64,000 nt of DNA. Origin: Adineta steineri. Its lineage: Eukaryota > Rotifera > Eurotatoria > Adinetida > Adinetidae. The notes beneath the pieces were generated by a model. The model was not told where the DNA came from and did not search any database. It saw only the letters and a program-made list of their open reading frames with translations. The stretch is taken from contig CAJNOI010000311.1 of the NCBI GenBank assembly GCA_905250115.1, positions 18,810-82,809 on the forward strand, read 5' to 3'. The number at the start of each line of letters is the position of its first letter. The stretch's first letter is position 1. The position numbers were made by a program, and so were the translations under genes. Of the stretch, positions 1 to 12,076 are shown piece by piece.

Positions 1-13
1 CTAATTCAATGTT

Positions 14-234
14 TTATATAATTATATAAAAATCAAAAAGAAAAGGATTTCTGATGATGTTAATGTTAAAATGATAGAATACACCATGTGAACAAATGTT
101 CTCGATAATTTCTACATAAGACATACTCTCCATGTAATGATCTATCATCACATATGGTATTCTTTGCCTACTGCCATATTTCTCTTGTATGACTATCATT
201 ATCAGACATGCAAGAGATGATGAAGCAAGTAGCC
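14..234 (-). CDS. possible 3'-terminal exon of a membrane protein (weak)
   Basis: An open frame of about 73 codons reads right to left and ends at a stop at 14-16. It has no ATG at its 5' end. A splice-acceptor-like TTGTTAG sits just before position 234, so it could be the last exon of a gene whose other exons lie to the right. The first ~20 residues are hydrophobic (GLLASSSLACLIMIVIQ) and the rest is soluble-looking. A second candidate exon with a good acceptor lies near 1785-1857 on the same strand (it includes DMLIDTHICSSGTAILLL), but its donor is poor. I do not recognise the protein. It may be chance open frame in AT-rich DNA. Confidence 0.2.
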
Positions 235-241
235 CTAACAA

Positions 242-3200
242 AAGATCAATATCCGTTCTCTTTTATATATATATACACTCGTTCTGATATAAATGTCACT
301 TAGAATAAAGAAGTAAATCATCGGCACTATCATCACCTTTACTAACAGTCGTCATTGTCATTGTCTTACTAATTGTATTGACATCAGTCTACTATAGTTG
401 TTGTCTGTCATCATAGTGGTTTCAATTATCATATACACGTATATATATATATATATATATGCGTTCGCTTTTCTTTTAATACTATGTACAAATATATAAG
501 AGAATAAAAATCAGACGACGAGAAGTTATGTTCAAATTGCATCAATATAATTGATGATAGTCACTAGTAAAATGATCGTTCGATTATATATATATTTAAA
601 TTCTGATAATGATTTCTTCTTATCACCATGCGTACCACCACCCATGCCAAATAAATCAACATACACACACACACAAATATATATATATATAAAGAGTTTT
701 TCTTCTTTTTTTTCTTCATTCTTTTTTTTTTATCGGCCGATTTCTTTTCTTTTTCTCATTCACTAGTCCTCATCGACGAAAGCAAATAACCGAAAAAATG
801 AGGAAAAGAAAGAGAGAGCGAGAGAAGACGAGTTTGCTAACATACATCACACTACACATATATAAAAATCTCATTCTTCTCTCTCTCTCTTTTTGTGCTG
901 CTAGCATGGCGTGTACATAACACATAGTCGATAGGAGAGAAGAGAGGGAGAGAGAGAGAAAAGTGACATTGCGCTGCAAACACATACAACAACACTCTTT
1001 CTTTCTATAGACATATATCTGTAAGAAGTGTCTAATGATCAGGATGATGATAGAAAGATCAATCTTGTATATCCATTGACCCACTTAACTTTTTTTTCAT
1101 TATTTTCTTTTAATAAATCCAATACTTATTTTATTATCATGAAAATTAGTCAAGGTATGTTTCTTTTCTTCTTTTTAATAACTATAAAATCGTATTCATT
1201 CAAAATAATCCTTTTATTCCCGTAGAAAAACTATGTTTATAGCAACGTTTCTAGTTTTTTTCTCCTATCTCTACAACAAAATATAAAATATATATTTTTG
1301 ACAGTTGCTCTACTTATGAATCATTGCTGAATGCATCGAGTAAAAAAGAAATACATTAAAAAAGAATAACAAGAAGAAAATTGAGTATACAACGACTATC
1401 ACCAATCAATATTTTCTAAGATCAATAAACAATTGTGCGAGAGAGAGAGAAGGTGGCCATATCAAAAAAAAAGAAGGTCAAAATAACAACAAAACATTAT
1501 ATAGATGATTCAGATAAAAAAAAGAAAGCAAAGATATTTACTTTAAAAACAAAAATTTCGAATTCTATTATTTTATCAAGATAAAATTGTTAGTCTATCA
1601 TATTATTTTAGATATTATAATATAGATAAGCGTTGGTAATGCACGCCTGAAATTTTTCTCAAACCTTTGCTTTTATGTGAATAGGTGAGCAAAGTTTCAG
1701 GTGTATTGATCCAACACATATTCTTCATATATCAAATACATAATCAACTTATTGAAGTAAGTGTGTCTTTCCTAGCACCTGTTTATACATGAAGACAAAT
1801 AATAGCAATATAGCAGTACCACTTGAACAAATATGCGTGTCAATTAACATATCTCTACATTGAAGAGAAAAAAGACAAAAAAAGGCTAGATATTGATTCA
1901 TTCTCCATATGATTACTAACAACGTTATATATCTATCTATCAAGATATATACGTACACATCTGTACTTGTTCTAGAAGATCTTCTCCCTTCGAGCAAGGA
2001 CTAACTAAAATGGTAAAGAGAAAGAAAGAAAGAAAAAAAAACATACTATAACAAACCTTGATTAGAATATCTACAGATGACGATGCGACAAATCTCTTCA
2101 ATTATAAACAAAATGAATAAATAATCTCATCAGACAACACTTGAGACATCGTTCTCTGTCATCTCATTGTTTTATCTTTTAAGACATAATCAATTGAATA
2201 ATAAATGTTCAAATAAAATATATGTCACTAGTACGAATATATATATTCTATTCAATGTGAACGATGTATTTAATTTCTTGAGATAGAATTTATCCTGATA
2301 ATATATATAGGAGGATTAATATCTACTATCATTCTCCTATCTTTATTAATTATTGCATTGGAATCGGATGTGTTCTTCTTCTTCTTCTTCTCTCTTGCTC
2401 TAATTTGATTAAAGATAAGTAGATCCACTTGTGTGTGTGTGTATTGTGCTTTACTATACCATGGCAGTGATTAGCTTGTTAGGTTCGTTGCGGGTTATTG
2501 TAAAAAAAAGGAAGCATAAATGAATAACAATAATTTCCTTAATTGGTTACTATTTTATTTAAATGTTATTCATCTTTATCGATAAAAATAAGAATAATTT
2601 CCACAGTTTAACGATAGAATTATTTTAATATAAAATTTTTTGTTATTAGTTAGCAAGAATTGTATGTAATAAATAGATTGACAATACTGTCGTAATATGT
2701 TATCTAAACATATTGTCATATTAAAAAAAGGAAAGTAAGACAAGCTGTTCTAACAAGGTTTATTTCATTGTATGATAGCCTTCAAATGAGTATATATATA
2801 CACATAGACATATTAATAAAATCTTCTTAGACATATATATCATATATTATTCAATGAACTATTTTCATTTAAAATACTTTGTTTGAATAAGTTTGTATTT
2901 AACGTATATACTTTGATTATTATTTCTTTTTTAGAAAATGAAAACGAAGTCAAATAATTTGTCGTTATGTTTTTTCTTTCTCGGTTTATTATAATCGAAA
3001 GCATTCTTTACAATCATCATCATCATCATCCGAATATGGCCAATATTGACGCTTTGCTTTTATATATTTTCTCTTTTTTTTAGACGTCAATCTCTTTCGC
3101 TCTTTAGATTTTATTTGAATAGAAAAAAAATGACAAGAGACAGAGAGAGAGAGATATTTGTCTACTTTTAATTATACGACGACAAGCAGAGAAAGAAATG

Positions 3201-3685
3201 TCAACAAAGCAAGTCTCATATTCTCTCTCTCTTTTTTTTTGATGGTGCCTACCTAATAAATATGCTCAATCGATTCAATAGTGAATGTGTGAAATTTCAA
3301 TGGTAAAGAAAATGAATGTCCAATAGTTTATAGTTAATACTAATGAAGAAGAAAACAAAACAATGTTGAACTTATAGATTTATTCATTAATAAAAAAATT
3401 GATTTATTAGAGACGAAAAAAAGTAATTGACAACATCTGTTTTTGTTTGTACATTGTCGAACTTTCTTTTTTTTTGAACAGATGTTTTATTTGATATGTA
3501 AAAAAAAGAAACGATATTTTTTTTTCAAAAAAATTGAATATTTTTTAATGAACAAACGCTTTTGACATTTACTCCAAATAATTTATCTGGATCAACAATG
3601 GATCAGTTAGTCGATTGAAGCCATAGAAAAATTATTTCTATACTTTTCATTAACAACATTCTTTTAAATAATAAAAAACTAAGTT
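242..3685. other. intergenic, low-complexity DNA with microsatellites
   Basis: No convincing gene. It holds simple repeats: (TA)n at 441-460, (AC)n near 661-674, GA/CT-rich runs at 800-960, 1440-1450 and 3140-3155, (CTT)n near 2370-2390, (GT)n near 2430-2441 and (CAT)n near 3016-3031. Short open frames here are shadows of these repeats. Confidence 0.6.
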
Positions 3686-4138
3686 TTAAGCTTTATCCAA
3701 ACCAACAATTTTATATTGAACACCATTGATAAGTACGATAGATCCATCAAGATTATTTACATCAAATTCATTATTTGATGTAGATTTATCTTCAATAGTA
3801 TTGATAGTTAAAACCGGTTTCGATAGACTTTCTACGGATGGTTGAATTGATGGCATTGGTATTTCTGGTGTCGTTGATTTTGGCTCTGGTCCTATCATTT
3901 GATCTATATCAACACCAGTATGTTGTTTGAATAGAATTTGTAATTGTTCATATTCTTGTCTGATTATTTGTAAATTTTGTACTAATTTTTGATTATCTTC
4001 TTCGAGTTGATTTATTGAAGTAATTGTTTCTTCACGTTCACGACGAGCTCTATCACGTGATTTTTTAACACTAGAATTATTTTGAGCACGTAATTGTTTA
4101 TAACGCGGATCAACGCGTGAAACTATACGACGTTGCAT
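3686..4138 (-). CDS. C/EBP-type bZIP transcription factor
   Basis: This is a single-exon gene of 150 residues with a basic region at about residues 14-37 and a leucine zipper directly after it. The basic region has the bZIP N-x7-R pattern (N20 to R28) and the string NNSSVKKSRDRARRERE, which is close to the C/EBP class rather than the AP-1 or CREB classes. Zipper positions L45, L52, I59 and L66 are spaced exactly seven residues apart. The C-terminal half (about 80-150) is Ser/Thr/Pro-rich with no known fold. The short length and lack of an N-terminal activation domain resemble C/EBP-gamma, which acts mainly as a heterodimer partner; that comparison is inference. The ATG at 4136-4138 is the first in frame. 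Nuclear, DNA-binding. Confidence 0.85.
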   Translation of the reverse strand: MQRRIVSRVDPRYKQLRAQNNSSVKKSRDRARREREETITSINQLEEDNQKLVQNLQIIRQEYEQLQILFKQHTGVDIDQMIGPEPKSTTPEIPMPSIQPSVESLSKPVLTINTIEDKSTSNNEFDVNNLDGSIVLINGVQYKIVGLDKA

Positions 4139-4211
4139 AATTATAATATAATAAAATATCTTCCCAACTTTAGCTTTGACATTTCAAATGTGGATGATGA
4201 CATATCGAATA

Positions 4212-4233
4212 TCATTGGTTTACGATGACGTAT
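4212..4233 (-). promoter_or_regulatory. CCAAT box and CRE-like half site upstream of the bZIP gene
   Basis: About 75-95 bp upstream of the bZIP ATG the sequence contains ATTGG (CCAAT on the gene strand) and TGACGTA, a CRE/ATF-like site. Both are in the position expected of a core promoter. A bZIP factor controlling its own gene is possible but not shown. Confidence 0.35.
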
Positions 4234-4537
4234 ATTTAACGAATTAAAATTATGTTTTAATTCTCTTTAATAACTAAAGGAAATTATAATGAGAAGTTAA
4301 TTCATTATCGAAAATTATGTTGATTAAAGTTGGCTCTAATTAAAAAAAAGTCGTTTTCATGGCCTAGTGACATCTTTCGGACATACAGGAAAAATGCGAG
4401 TCAACGTTATTTTCAGTAATAATTACTAAATTTCCCTCTGCTTATACGAAAATAACGATAACTTAATTAATCAATTTGATATACACGTAGAAATAATATA
4501 TGTATTGAAGATTATTAGCATAGTTGCCAGCAATACA

Positions 4538-4721
4538 TAACACTAAAGCAGTGGCGGATCTAGCTATTCGGCAACGCTACTCCCTCGAAAACAGATGCTT
4601 CGACAAATACTGAAAACAGGTAGAACACTATAGGTTTCTCTCGTAAAAAATAATACTACTTTCCACTTTTTTTATAAACCGCCACCCCCTTTTGGAACTC
4701 CTGGATCGCACTTTAACACTT
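4538..4721. mobile_element. short hAT-like MITE with 8-bp target duplication
   Basis: The ends are imperfect inverted repeats: the left end reads aagcaGTGGCGGATCtag and the right end, reversed, reads aaGTGCGATCCagg. Flanking 8-mers are taacacta (4538-4545) and taacactt (4714-4721), which match at 7 of 8 positions. CAGTGGCGGATC ends and 8-bp duplications are typical of hAT elements. The internal ~165 bp has no coding capacity, so this is a non-autonomous element. Confidence 0.5.
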
Positions 4722-5242
4722 ATCGATAATTATTTTAATCTTATTTCGATTGGATAGAATATATTATATATTATCCAATTTGATTAATATAACTTGCGTT
4801 TACTGTAATCAAAAATAACTTTTTATAAGCTGTCTTATTTTGCTTAAACCTAATAGAATGTTTTCCTCGACAGGCTTAAGTCCTTTCGTTTATGGATTTT
4901 AAAACAATCTTGAAGCTTTAAATATTTTATTTCATTTTTTCTTATGCTGATAAAACCATCAATAGTTGATACAATATATTTAATATAGTATATAGAAATC
5001 TGGTTCTAATTCATTTGACTTAATCGAAAACACCCAATAATTTTTTACTAAATATGTCTAAATAATCCGCTTTTTAACGTTATTAATATTAACAACAAAA
5101 AAAAGGTGTATGTATCGATATTTTCTTTCTTTCTGTTTATTCATGTACAATAAATAAGTAAATAGAGAGAAAAAAAGGAAGTAAATCATTTCGATATACA
5201 AATGCCTTCAAGTGAGATATAGAATTTATTTATACACAGTTA
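4722..5242. other. intergenic, AT-rich
   Basis: About 520 bp between the MITE and the decayed gene. I see only AT-rich sequence. Confidence 0.5.
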
Positions 5243-5746
5243 TTGAAATTATACCAAATGATCGTACTGATTTTCGGTTAAAAATTTTACGAACATTCTT
5301 ATAAATCATTTGATTCTAAAATACACAACTTCACTTACCATTTGAACAATCTCTTCACGAATGGCTTGAAAATACATTCGATAAAGTTGAAAATAATCTT
5401 TATAATGATGATAATCAAATAAATCGAATATGGCATTGTTATGCAATGAAATCTTATGAGACATCAATTGACGACTCTATAGCTTTTATCATAATCAAAG
5501 ATGAAAAAGAATTCAATACAATTTATTTCGCTCAATATGCAGTTACACTCGATAGTGATTGAACTTTTACAACATGTTCGAACTCAATTTCCTAATCAAT
5601 GAATGGTAGGTGTTGTTCGTCGAGTTAATCAAGATGCCCAGTAATTTCTTGCTCAGTATGGTGCAAGAATAATTGAAAACGATGAAACAATTGCTATTCG
5701 TCATGGTTATGATCCAAAAGATTACATTGCTTTTCAATACTATTAA
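5243..5746 (+). pseudogene. decayed gene, unrecognised family
   Basis: A clearly protein-like stretch is broken several times. From 5329 the frame reads HLPFEQSLHEWLENTFDKVE and stays open to about 5560. There one extra base shifts the frame, and reading continues (LLQHVRTQFPNQ) through a TGA at 5600-5602 and a TAA at 5642-5644 to the end, FLAQYGARIIENDETIAIRH and then HGYDPKDYIAFQYY, stop at 5744-5746. Another frame break lies near 5300-5325. No GT-AG intron removes the breaks. The composition on either side of each lesion stays protein-like, so this is a recently disabled gene rather than chance open frame. I do not recognise the family. Confidence 0.6.
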
Positions 5747-6041
5747 CTCTATCTTTATAATATATTTAAGAAAGAAAACAAAATTCGAAATAAAACATGT
5801 TTTATATAATAGAGAAAATGAATAATTATTAATTCGATCATAACCTATTGATTTAAAGTAGCACGGGTATAGTAAAACATTTCTTTTCTATAACAAAAAT
5901 ATTTTTTTGTAAGATTTCATCGGCAGATAGCTTTTAATACTTCTCAATGATATAGATAATAAGAATTAAATTTAATCAAAAAATAAAAAAATAATTAATT
6001 ATTATTGTGATATTATAGTTGCATAAAAATGTGTTTTTTCT

Positions 6042-6755
6042 CTAAGAAGAATAAGATGATTTAACATCAAAATCAAAATATGTATTAGGAAATGGTTCAT
6101 TTTTAAGTGTATAATGCCACCATTCTTTAGTATAATTAACAAAACCAGCTTGTTCCATGAAGCTCTTAAACATCATTCTCATTTTTTGATGATTATCATC
6201 AACAAGTTTACTCTCTGTATGTGATGCTTCATCAAGTAAATCAAATGAAGAACCCATATCAACGGTTGCATCATCTAGAAATAAAATTGTTGAATTATCA
6301 TTAAGAATTCTTTTTATTGGTACTACAGAATTTGATACACGTTTACCAATTGGAATTATAGTTAAATCAATTGTACTTCCTCGTGTATGACCAGATTTTT
6401 TCGCAATATATCCAAGATTAAATGCATTTTCTTTATTAATTCGTGGATAATAATGATCTTTTTTCGATTGAGGATCATTTGGATCTTCACTCCATTTAAT
6501 AAAATGATTAACACTTTTTTGTGGACGATAACTATCATAAATAACTAATTCATAACCATTTTCTTTCGCTAATTCTTGCACTCGTCTTAATGCATGTGCA
6601 GCGGCTTCTGTCATAATTGATACATTTGAATAATAACCATTAACAATACATCCTAGAAAATTTTCTTCAGTACCATAACGTAAGCTTACTTGAATATCCG
6701 GTATAATATCATGTACATAAACAAAACCTGTTGGTAAAGTTTCATAAGAAGACAT
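6042..6755 (-). CDS. VanX/DdpX-like D-Ala-D-Ala dipeptidase (peptidase M15D)
   Basis: This is a single-exon gene of 237 residues, counted from the ATG at 6755. The frame extends 19 codons further upstream, but that part is lysine-rich and unlike the family. All VanX catalytic features are present: zinc ligands H123 and D130 in SGHTRGSTIDLTII, H214 with the base E211 in EWWHYT, and the substrate arginine R77 in YDSYRP. The family motif DMGSSFDLLDEASH is also conserved. The enzyme hydrolyses D-Ala-D-Ala, a peptidoglycan precursor dipeptide. Bacteria use it for cell-wall recycling or vancomycin resistance; in an animal it would more likely digest bacterial wall fragments. There is no signal peptide, so it is probably cytosolic. 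Absence of introns and the bacterial family suggest horizontal transfer. Confidence 0.9.
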   Translation of the reverse strand: MSSYETLPTGFVYVHDIIPDIQVSLRYGTEENFLGCIVNGYYSNVSIMTEAAAHALRRVQELAKENGYELVIYDSYRPQKSVNHFIKWSEDPNDPQSKKDHYYPRINKENAFNLGYIAKKSGHTRGSTIDLTIIPIGKRVSNSVVPIKRILNDNSTILFLDDATVDMGSSFDLLDEASHTESKLVDDNHQKMRMMFKSFMEQAGFVNYTKEWWHYTLKNEPFPNTYFDFDVKSSYSS

Positions 6756-8495
6756 GATACGAAGAAAACAAAAATAAACTATTTTTTGTTTTATGATGCT
6801 TTTGTATGTCACCTCTTGCTTGATTTAAAGATTAGCTTGCAGGTAAATTTGTTTTTTTTTTACGTTCTGTATTCTTTTTCTCTTGTATATTAGTTAATAT
6901 TGTGGTTATATGACGATATGCATAAAGGTTAAGATACATTTTCGTTTAATAATTATCAATAAACAACATATATGAAGCGGATAAAAACCAGTGAAAATTA
7001 TGAATGAAAGAGTATTGAAGATGCCTGTATTTACCGATGACTTATAGTTTATTTATTGAATTAAAGCAAAATACGAATAGTGAGAGAATAATTACATTGA
7101 AAAGTTTTGTCATAAAGTCGATCTATGTGTTGAGTTTTATTATCTTGCATTTTAAATTTTTTCTTGACATCCAAAACATAGTATAGAAGATAGAGAATCA
7201 TATTGCGCACAAATTAGATTTCGAATTTTTTGTTCTATCTTACGAGGGATGTACTCCAACTGATTCCGAGCTTTTGAGTTTTGATTTCGTGTATAAGACA
7301 ATAACGACTGAGAACAGAATTTGAATATAATATTAGCGTTCCCTTGACTTTGAGGAATTCTATTGACTCGTTCATCAAGTAAAACAGTTTTCTCTTTCTA
7401 CTTATAAATAAATAAATTTCAAGGCATTCAAAATGCCAACATGACTTTTGCATTGTTATGATCATCTGTTCGCCTGATTTAAGTGCAATACATAGACAAA
7501 TGAATTCATTTTCTTTAGTACTCAGAGTAAAATAGAATAATATATATTTAATACGGTGCAAAGGAATGCATTCATGTGATCCTAGGCGAGTTTTCTTTTT
7601 TTCTCGACGCACGCATGAAAAATTAGAAAATAATGGTTAAAGCGTAGGATGGAAAACATTAACATCTATTTTTCAATCTTTATTTGTTATTGAAATTTTA
7701 TGGTTATATGCCATATGGTGGCTATATTAGGCATTTTTTGTAAAATTTATCTAACCGTCCATTTTATAACTTATAATTATCGACTATAAATAGATATTAG
7801 AAAAAAAAATGTCAACTTCTTTTTTTAAGAAAAATATAAAAAAATTAGTGCTTAAGTTTCCACCCCTATGACAAAAATTTGGTCAATCTCATTAACACTC
7901 TTAATCAACAGTTCTTCACTATCATTAAAAATATATATTTAAACAAGCATACATATGATTATTAGTTCTGCTACAGAAGTAACTCGGTAAAAACCGCATC
8001 TATCCAAGCATTATGATCATTAGAATATCTTAACATCTATTTTCATTTTTATGAATTCTCATTTCGACTCGCGTTTGTTGTCTAGTTATCAGTAGACTTT
8101 CCTTCTATATATATTTTTCTTTCGTATTCTAATGTAAATAGAAAAACTTCTATTGACTATCCAATAGACTGAATACACTATTTTCTTCTATGAATAAATA
8201 AAATTAATTTCCATAAAACCAGTTATTGTACTAATAATTTTTTTCCCATTAAAATCATCTGTGGTCTTCAGAAAGTCATATACAGAACGTACTTTTACCG
8301 CTGATATCTACATATGTTATTTAACGTACCTTTCTTTTTAATAGAAAATGAAAATTCTATATTAAATTATTTAAACCGGGGTTCTTTCACGTTTTATTGT
8401 CCTTTTTTTCAAATATATAGACACGGTACGAAAGAAAACAACAAATCATCTACAGATAAATTTTCACAACAATAATAGTAGTTCGTTTGGTTTTT
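6756..8495. other. intergenic
   Basis: About 1.7 kb between two minus-strand genes. It contains one 125-codon open frame (7235-7612, minus strand) with no recognisable domain and low-complexity composition, which I do not call as a gene. Otherwise AT-rich. Confidence 0.5.
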
Positions 8496-9891
8496 CTATT
8501 GCTTGATTAAAGTATGCCACATTGAAAATGAATGACGCTGTTTAAATTGTTGCCAATGTATTGTTCCACTACCTGAACAAATATAAGGTGAACCTAGTTT
8601 AATTCGACCTATATAATGATGTTCATTAGTATCATTGATATTCGAATAGAAATCAATTCTAATTATCAGACGATCGAGATGATTTGAATTAAATGATAAT
8701 ATATTAAAATGACATGATTCTTGAAGAGAAAATGTTGAAGAATTTAATCGATAAAATTTGGTTTCATGTGTTGTTAATGGTCGATGACGATCCAGAAGAA
8801 TTATTCGAAAAAAACATGTTGCATCTAAAATATTTCTTTATTATTATAAAATAAAAACAATAGATTAAATAACTAACTTGGATTTTTTTGATTATGTTTT
8901 AATCCTTTGATACGTTGTAAATCAATAATTAAATTATGATCATTTAATTTTTCAATTGAAACAAGAATTTCTATTGATGACTAGAAATAGAAAAAAGTTA
9001 AATTTCAAAAATGTTCTTGTTTTGTGTTACCATTTTTATATTTTCAATTTCATGGATAAAATCCATTTGATTTTTATTTTCAATATTTTCTATTTGATTG
9101 AAATAAATTTTACCAATTTGACCAAGTTGAATTGTTTTTTTTTCTTGATTTTTTCCATAAAATTTTATTACTAAGGTTTTTTCAGCAAGTTTTGCTAATG
9201 GAATATGTGAAAATTGTATAAAATATTCCGTATTTTCTTCAGCAAATATATTTTGATCTGGAAGAATATTTTTTACGGATAATTCTTTTGCTTTACCATC
9301 AGGATTTAATTTCAGCTTAATTGTTAATTGTTTTATTGTTGATAATAACGATGTTAAAGAATGAAATTGTATTTTAATTTGTGATGATTCTAAATAAATG
9401 ATTGAAAATGATACAAGACATGGTAAAATTTGATTTGATGATTGAATGGTTTTTATTATTGAATCAATTGTACTTTGTTTTGTTTCGATGATATTATTAC
9501 AAATTGCTACAGATCGACGTCGATATTTTTCAGCTGTTAATGGAACTTCAAATTGAATTTGTGCAATTTGTTTTGAATCAATAATTGAACTTCGTCTTCT
9601 ATGAGGATATTTTACAACAGATAAATTATTTGCGCAACTATATGAACGTGTTTGATTTGGTTTAGTAAGATTTGAATCATGATGAATTGAAAAGCTTGAA
9701 CGATATGTAGATAATCTTCTTGTTATAATATTCATTGATGGTTGAATTACATATTTTATTCTTCGTTTTCCATAAGCAAATGGTGATGATGATGATTTGA
9801 AATTTTCTCGAGAATAAATTAAGACATAAATAAATAATGATGATAAAAGAAATACAGTAATTATAATTAAAGTTAAAACCAATGGAATCAT
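8496..9891 (-). CDS. synaptotagmin-like protein, TM plus two C2 domains
   Basis: Three exons, 9891-9031, 8980-8878 and 8824-8496, joined at GT-AG introns of 50 and 53 bp, give 430 residues, the usual synaptotagmin length. Residues 4-28 form a transmembrane segment, followed by a basic Ser-rich linker. C2A spans roughly 135-270 (start VSFSIIYLESSQIKIQF, later VKNILPDQ). C2B spans about 288-428 and ends in the synaptotagmin signature YIGRIKLGSP, then IHWQQF and FSMWHTLI. Most calcium-binding aspartates of loops 1 and 3 are missing in both C2 domains, so it is probably a calcium-independent member working in vesicle traffic. A pyrimidine-rich tract ending in CAG lies 5 nt before the ATG, consistent with a trans-splice or 5'UTR acceptor. 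The paralogue group cannot be fixed by eye. Confidence 0.8.
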
Positions 9892-9896
9892 ATTTT

Positions 9897-9920
9897 CTGT
9901 ATTTAATTAAAACAAAAAAC
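9897..9920 (-). promoter_or_regulatory. splice acceptor just 5' of the synaptotagmin-like ATG
   Basis: On the gene strand a T-rich tract ends in AATACAG five bases before the ATG. Bdelloid mRNAs are known to receive a spliced leader, and this position fits either that or a 5'UTR intron. Confidence 0.35.
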
Positions 9921-11971
9921 GAAGTAAATGATATCTAAAATAATTACTCGACGTAAATTTTTGTTTTTTATGATAAAAAGAAATCTTCTAATAATAAAAA
10001 AACACATATAGTTGCCAGGTGAAACTTTTGCATTTTCTACCTACCATTTATTACAGCTTTTAATATTGACATATCCTTAAAAACTGAGCCTAAGAAAAAT
10101 TAAATTCATAATGTTTACTTTGTAAATAAAAATCTGAAGGTTAAATACAAACACCTAAAAAAATGTCTAATAAGACAATATATTTAGTTCAAAGCTATAT
10201 AAAATAACTGTAAATTCATCTATTTTCTGCATGGATTCTTCATTACTTCTGTTCTCTATCATTGTTCTCTATTAGTTTCATCTGTATTTCGTCATATTCT
10301 ATTCTATCAACAGTCTCTACTCATTAGTATAGGCAATTTTCAAATAAATGAATATAAATACATGTATTTGTCGTTCATGAATGAATATAGAGTTAAATAT
10401 AAAAAGAAATCTAAAGACGTAGTAGGAGGAAGAAAGAAATTAAGCAGAAGTTGACTTATTTTTTCAAGTAGAAACAAACAGCTGGTTGGCTTACACTTTC
10501 TCAACATATGATAATATTTGTGGAATGTAATTAGAGAAGAAAACTATGATTTATAATTTTTATGCTTTATTATCACACTTTCCGGTATTGTTCATGTTTT
10601 CAAATAAATCTTTTATTTTAAAAAGAAATTTTTGAAGAATAATATTTAAAAAGGATTACTAGAAAAACAAATGTAATTCTCAAAATAATAAAAATGATAA
10701 TCAAAGAAAAGATTAGAGGAGAAAAAGTTCAGCCATTTATAAGTCGATATATAATACAAAGAAATATTTCGTGACTATAATTATATCTTATTTTCTTTGC
10801 TTGAATTATTACTTTATAGAAGAGAGAAAAAAAAAGATTATTCGAATACATATACAGTAGATACAAAAAAAGAATTATGATAACAGAGAAGAAGAATTTT
10901 TGTTTCTTAATGACACGATACGATAAGCAATTCTGACGTCAGAAGAAAAAAATATACGATATGCTTTTATACCAAATCGAATTTAATTATAAAGATGACA
11001 AGTAGAATAAAAGGAAAACAGCTCGTATCTTCTTATTTTCATCATTGATAAGACCTACCAAATTACAGACGTATATATATAGATAGATAGACAGTGGGAA
11101 AATTAATATTAACAGGTAATCTATCAATATTAAGATAGTAATTTGTATCGATTATGAACGTTACTGTTAAAATTAAAACAGACTTTGCTTATTAATTTAT
11201 ATATTTTTAAGAACAATAAAAAGATCTATAAATATACAAAAATAATATTATTATTATTCATTGAAATTGCGCTTGTTTTTTCCACCAGTAAAAGTATATC
11301 CATATCTTCTAAACTCATCGGGTTCGAAGGTTTTTTCCTTGTACATACTGATATATATATATGTCAAAAGTTATTAATATATATATAATTAATTCGATCA
11401 TTTGATATTGCAAAGATAATGATTTACTTTAACGAAAAAAAAAGATTCTTTATACTATTAAATCGAATCAATGATTTTAATAAAAATAAAGCTATATTGT
11501 CTATTGTTTACTTCTCTTCGCTTCAGTTATTATTTATAAATTCAATTTGTTTTTGATTATTTTATCGAATTTCTCATACTTACAAATAGTTAATTTGATG
11601 TTCGACTAATTTCGAATATATATATTGTTCTTTTAAATTTAATATTCGTTGATGCTTCAATTATTTCGAACAAAAAAGAAAAATTATCGAGTGCATAATC
11701 ATTACCCTACTTTTCGATAACGAATAACAATAGATTTTTATAATTAAGTAGAGAAAATTAAAAAAAAATCTTTGTGGTTAAAATAAGAACGCAATATTTC
11801 GATATAACAAGTACAATCACGATGATAATCTTTGAAATCGATATATGAGAAAAACAAGACGCAATACCAGTCAATAGATAATTTCAAACAATCAGAACCA
11901 GTGCTCTTGAGTCAAGAATACACGCGTTATATGAATGACATATGCAAAATCACTATCTAGGTGTTTGGTGC
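9921..11971. other. intergenic, AT-rich
   Basis: About 2 kb between divergent genes. I see no gene or RNA; the region carries the upstream sequences of the synaptotagmin-like gene (-) and the ATP-grasp gene (+). Confidence 0.5.
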
Positions 11972-12004
11972 ATGTGGAGGTACAATCGTATTTCGCCTCC
12001 ACAT
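11972..12004 (+). promoter_or_regulatory. 9-bp perfect hairpin upstream of the ATP-grasp gene
   Basis: ATGTGGAGG and CCTCCACAT pair perfectly around a 15-base loop, about 73 bp before the ATG at 12077. It is one of the few GC-rich patches in this spacer and could be a binding site or a 5'UTR structure. Confidence 0.3.
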
Positions 12005-12076
12005 TTGGACTCTAATCGTTACGTTTATGTATGACGTATTATTAAAAAAAACCTATATATATATGTATACTATTGG

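Noticed and set aside
551..1225. Several open frames around purine/pyrimidine repeats
   Set aside because: Translations are Phe/Ser or Arg/Glu runs produced by CT/GA and TA repeats.
7235..7612. 125-codon minus-strand open frame
   Set aside because: No domain, Lys/Arg/Ser low-complexity ends, no splice partner; likely chance.
11320..11340. GGGTTCGAAGG resembling a tRNA B box
   Set aside because: No A box or acceptor stem at the right distance.
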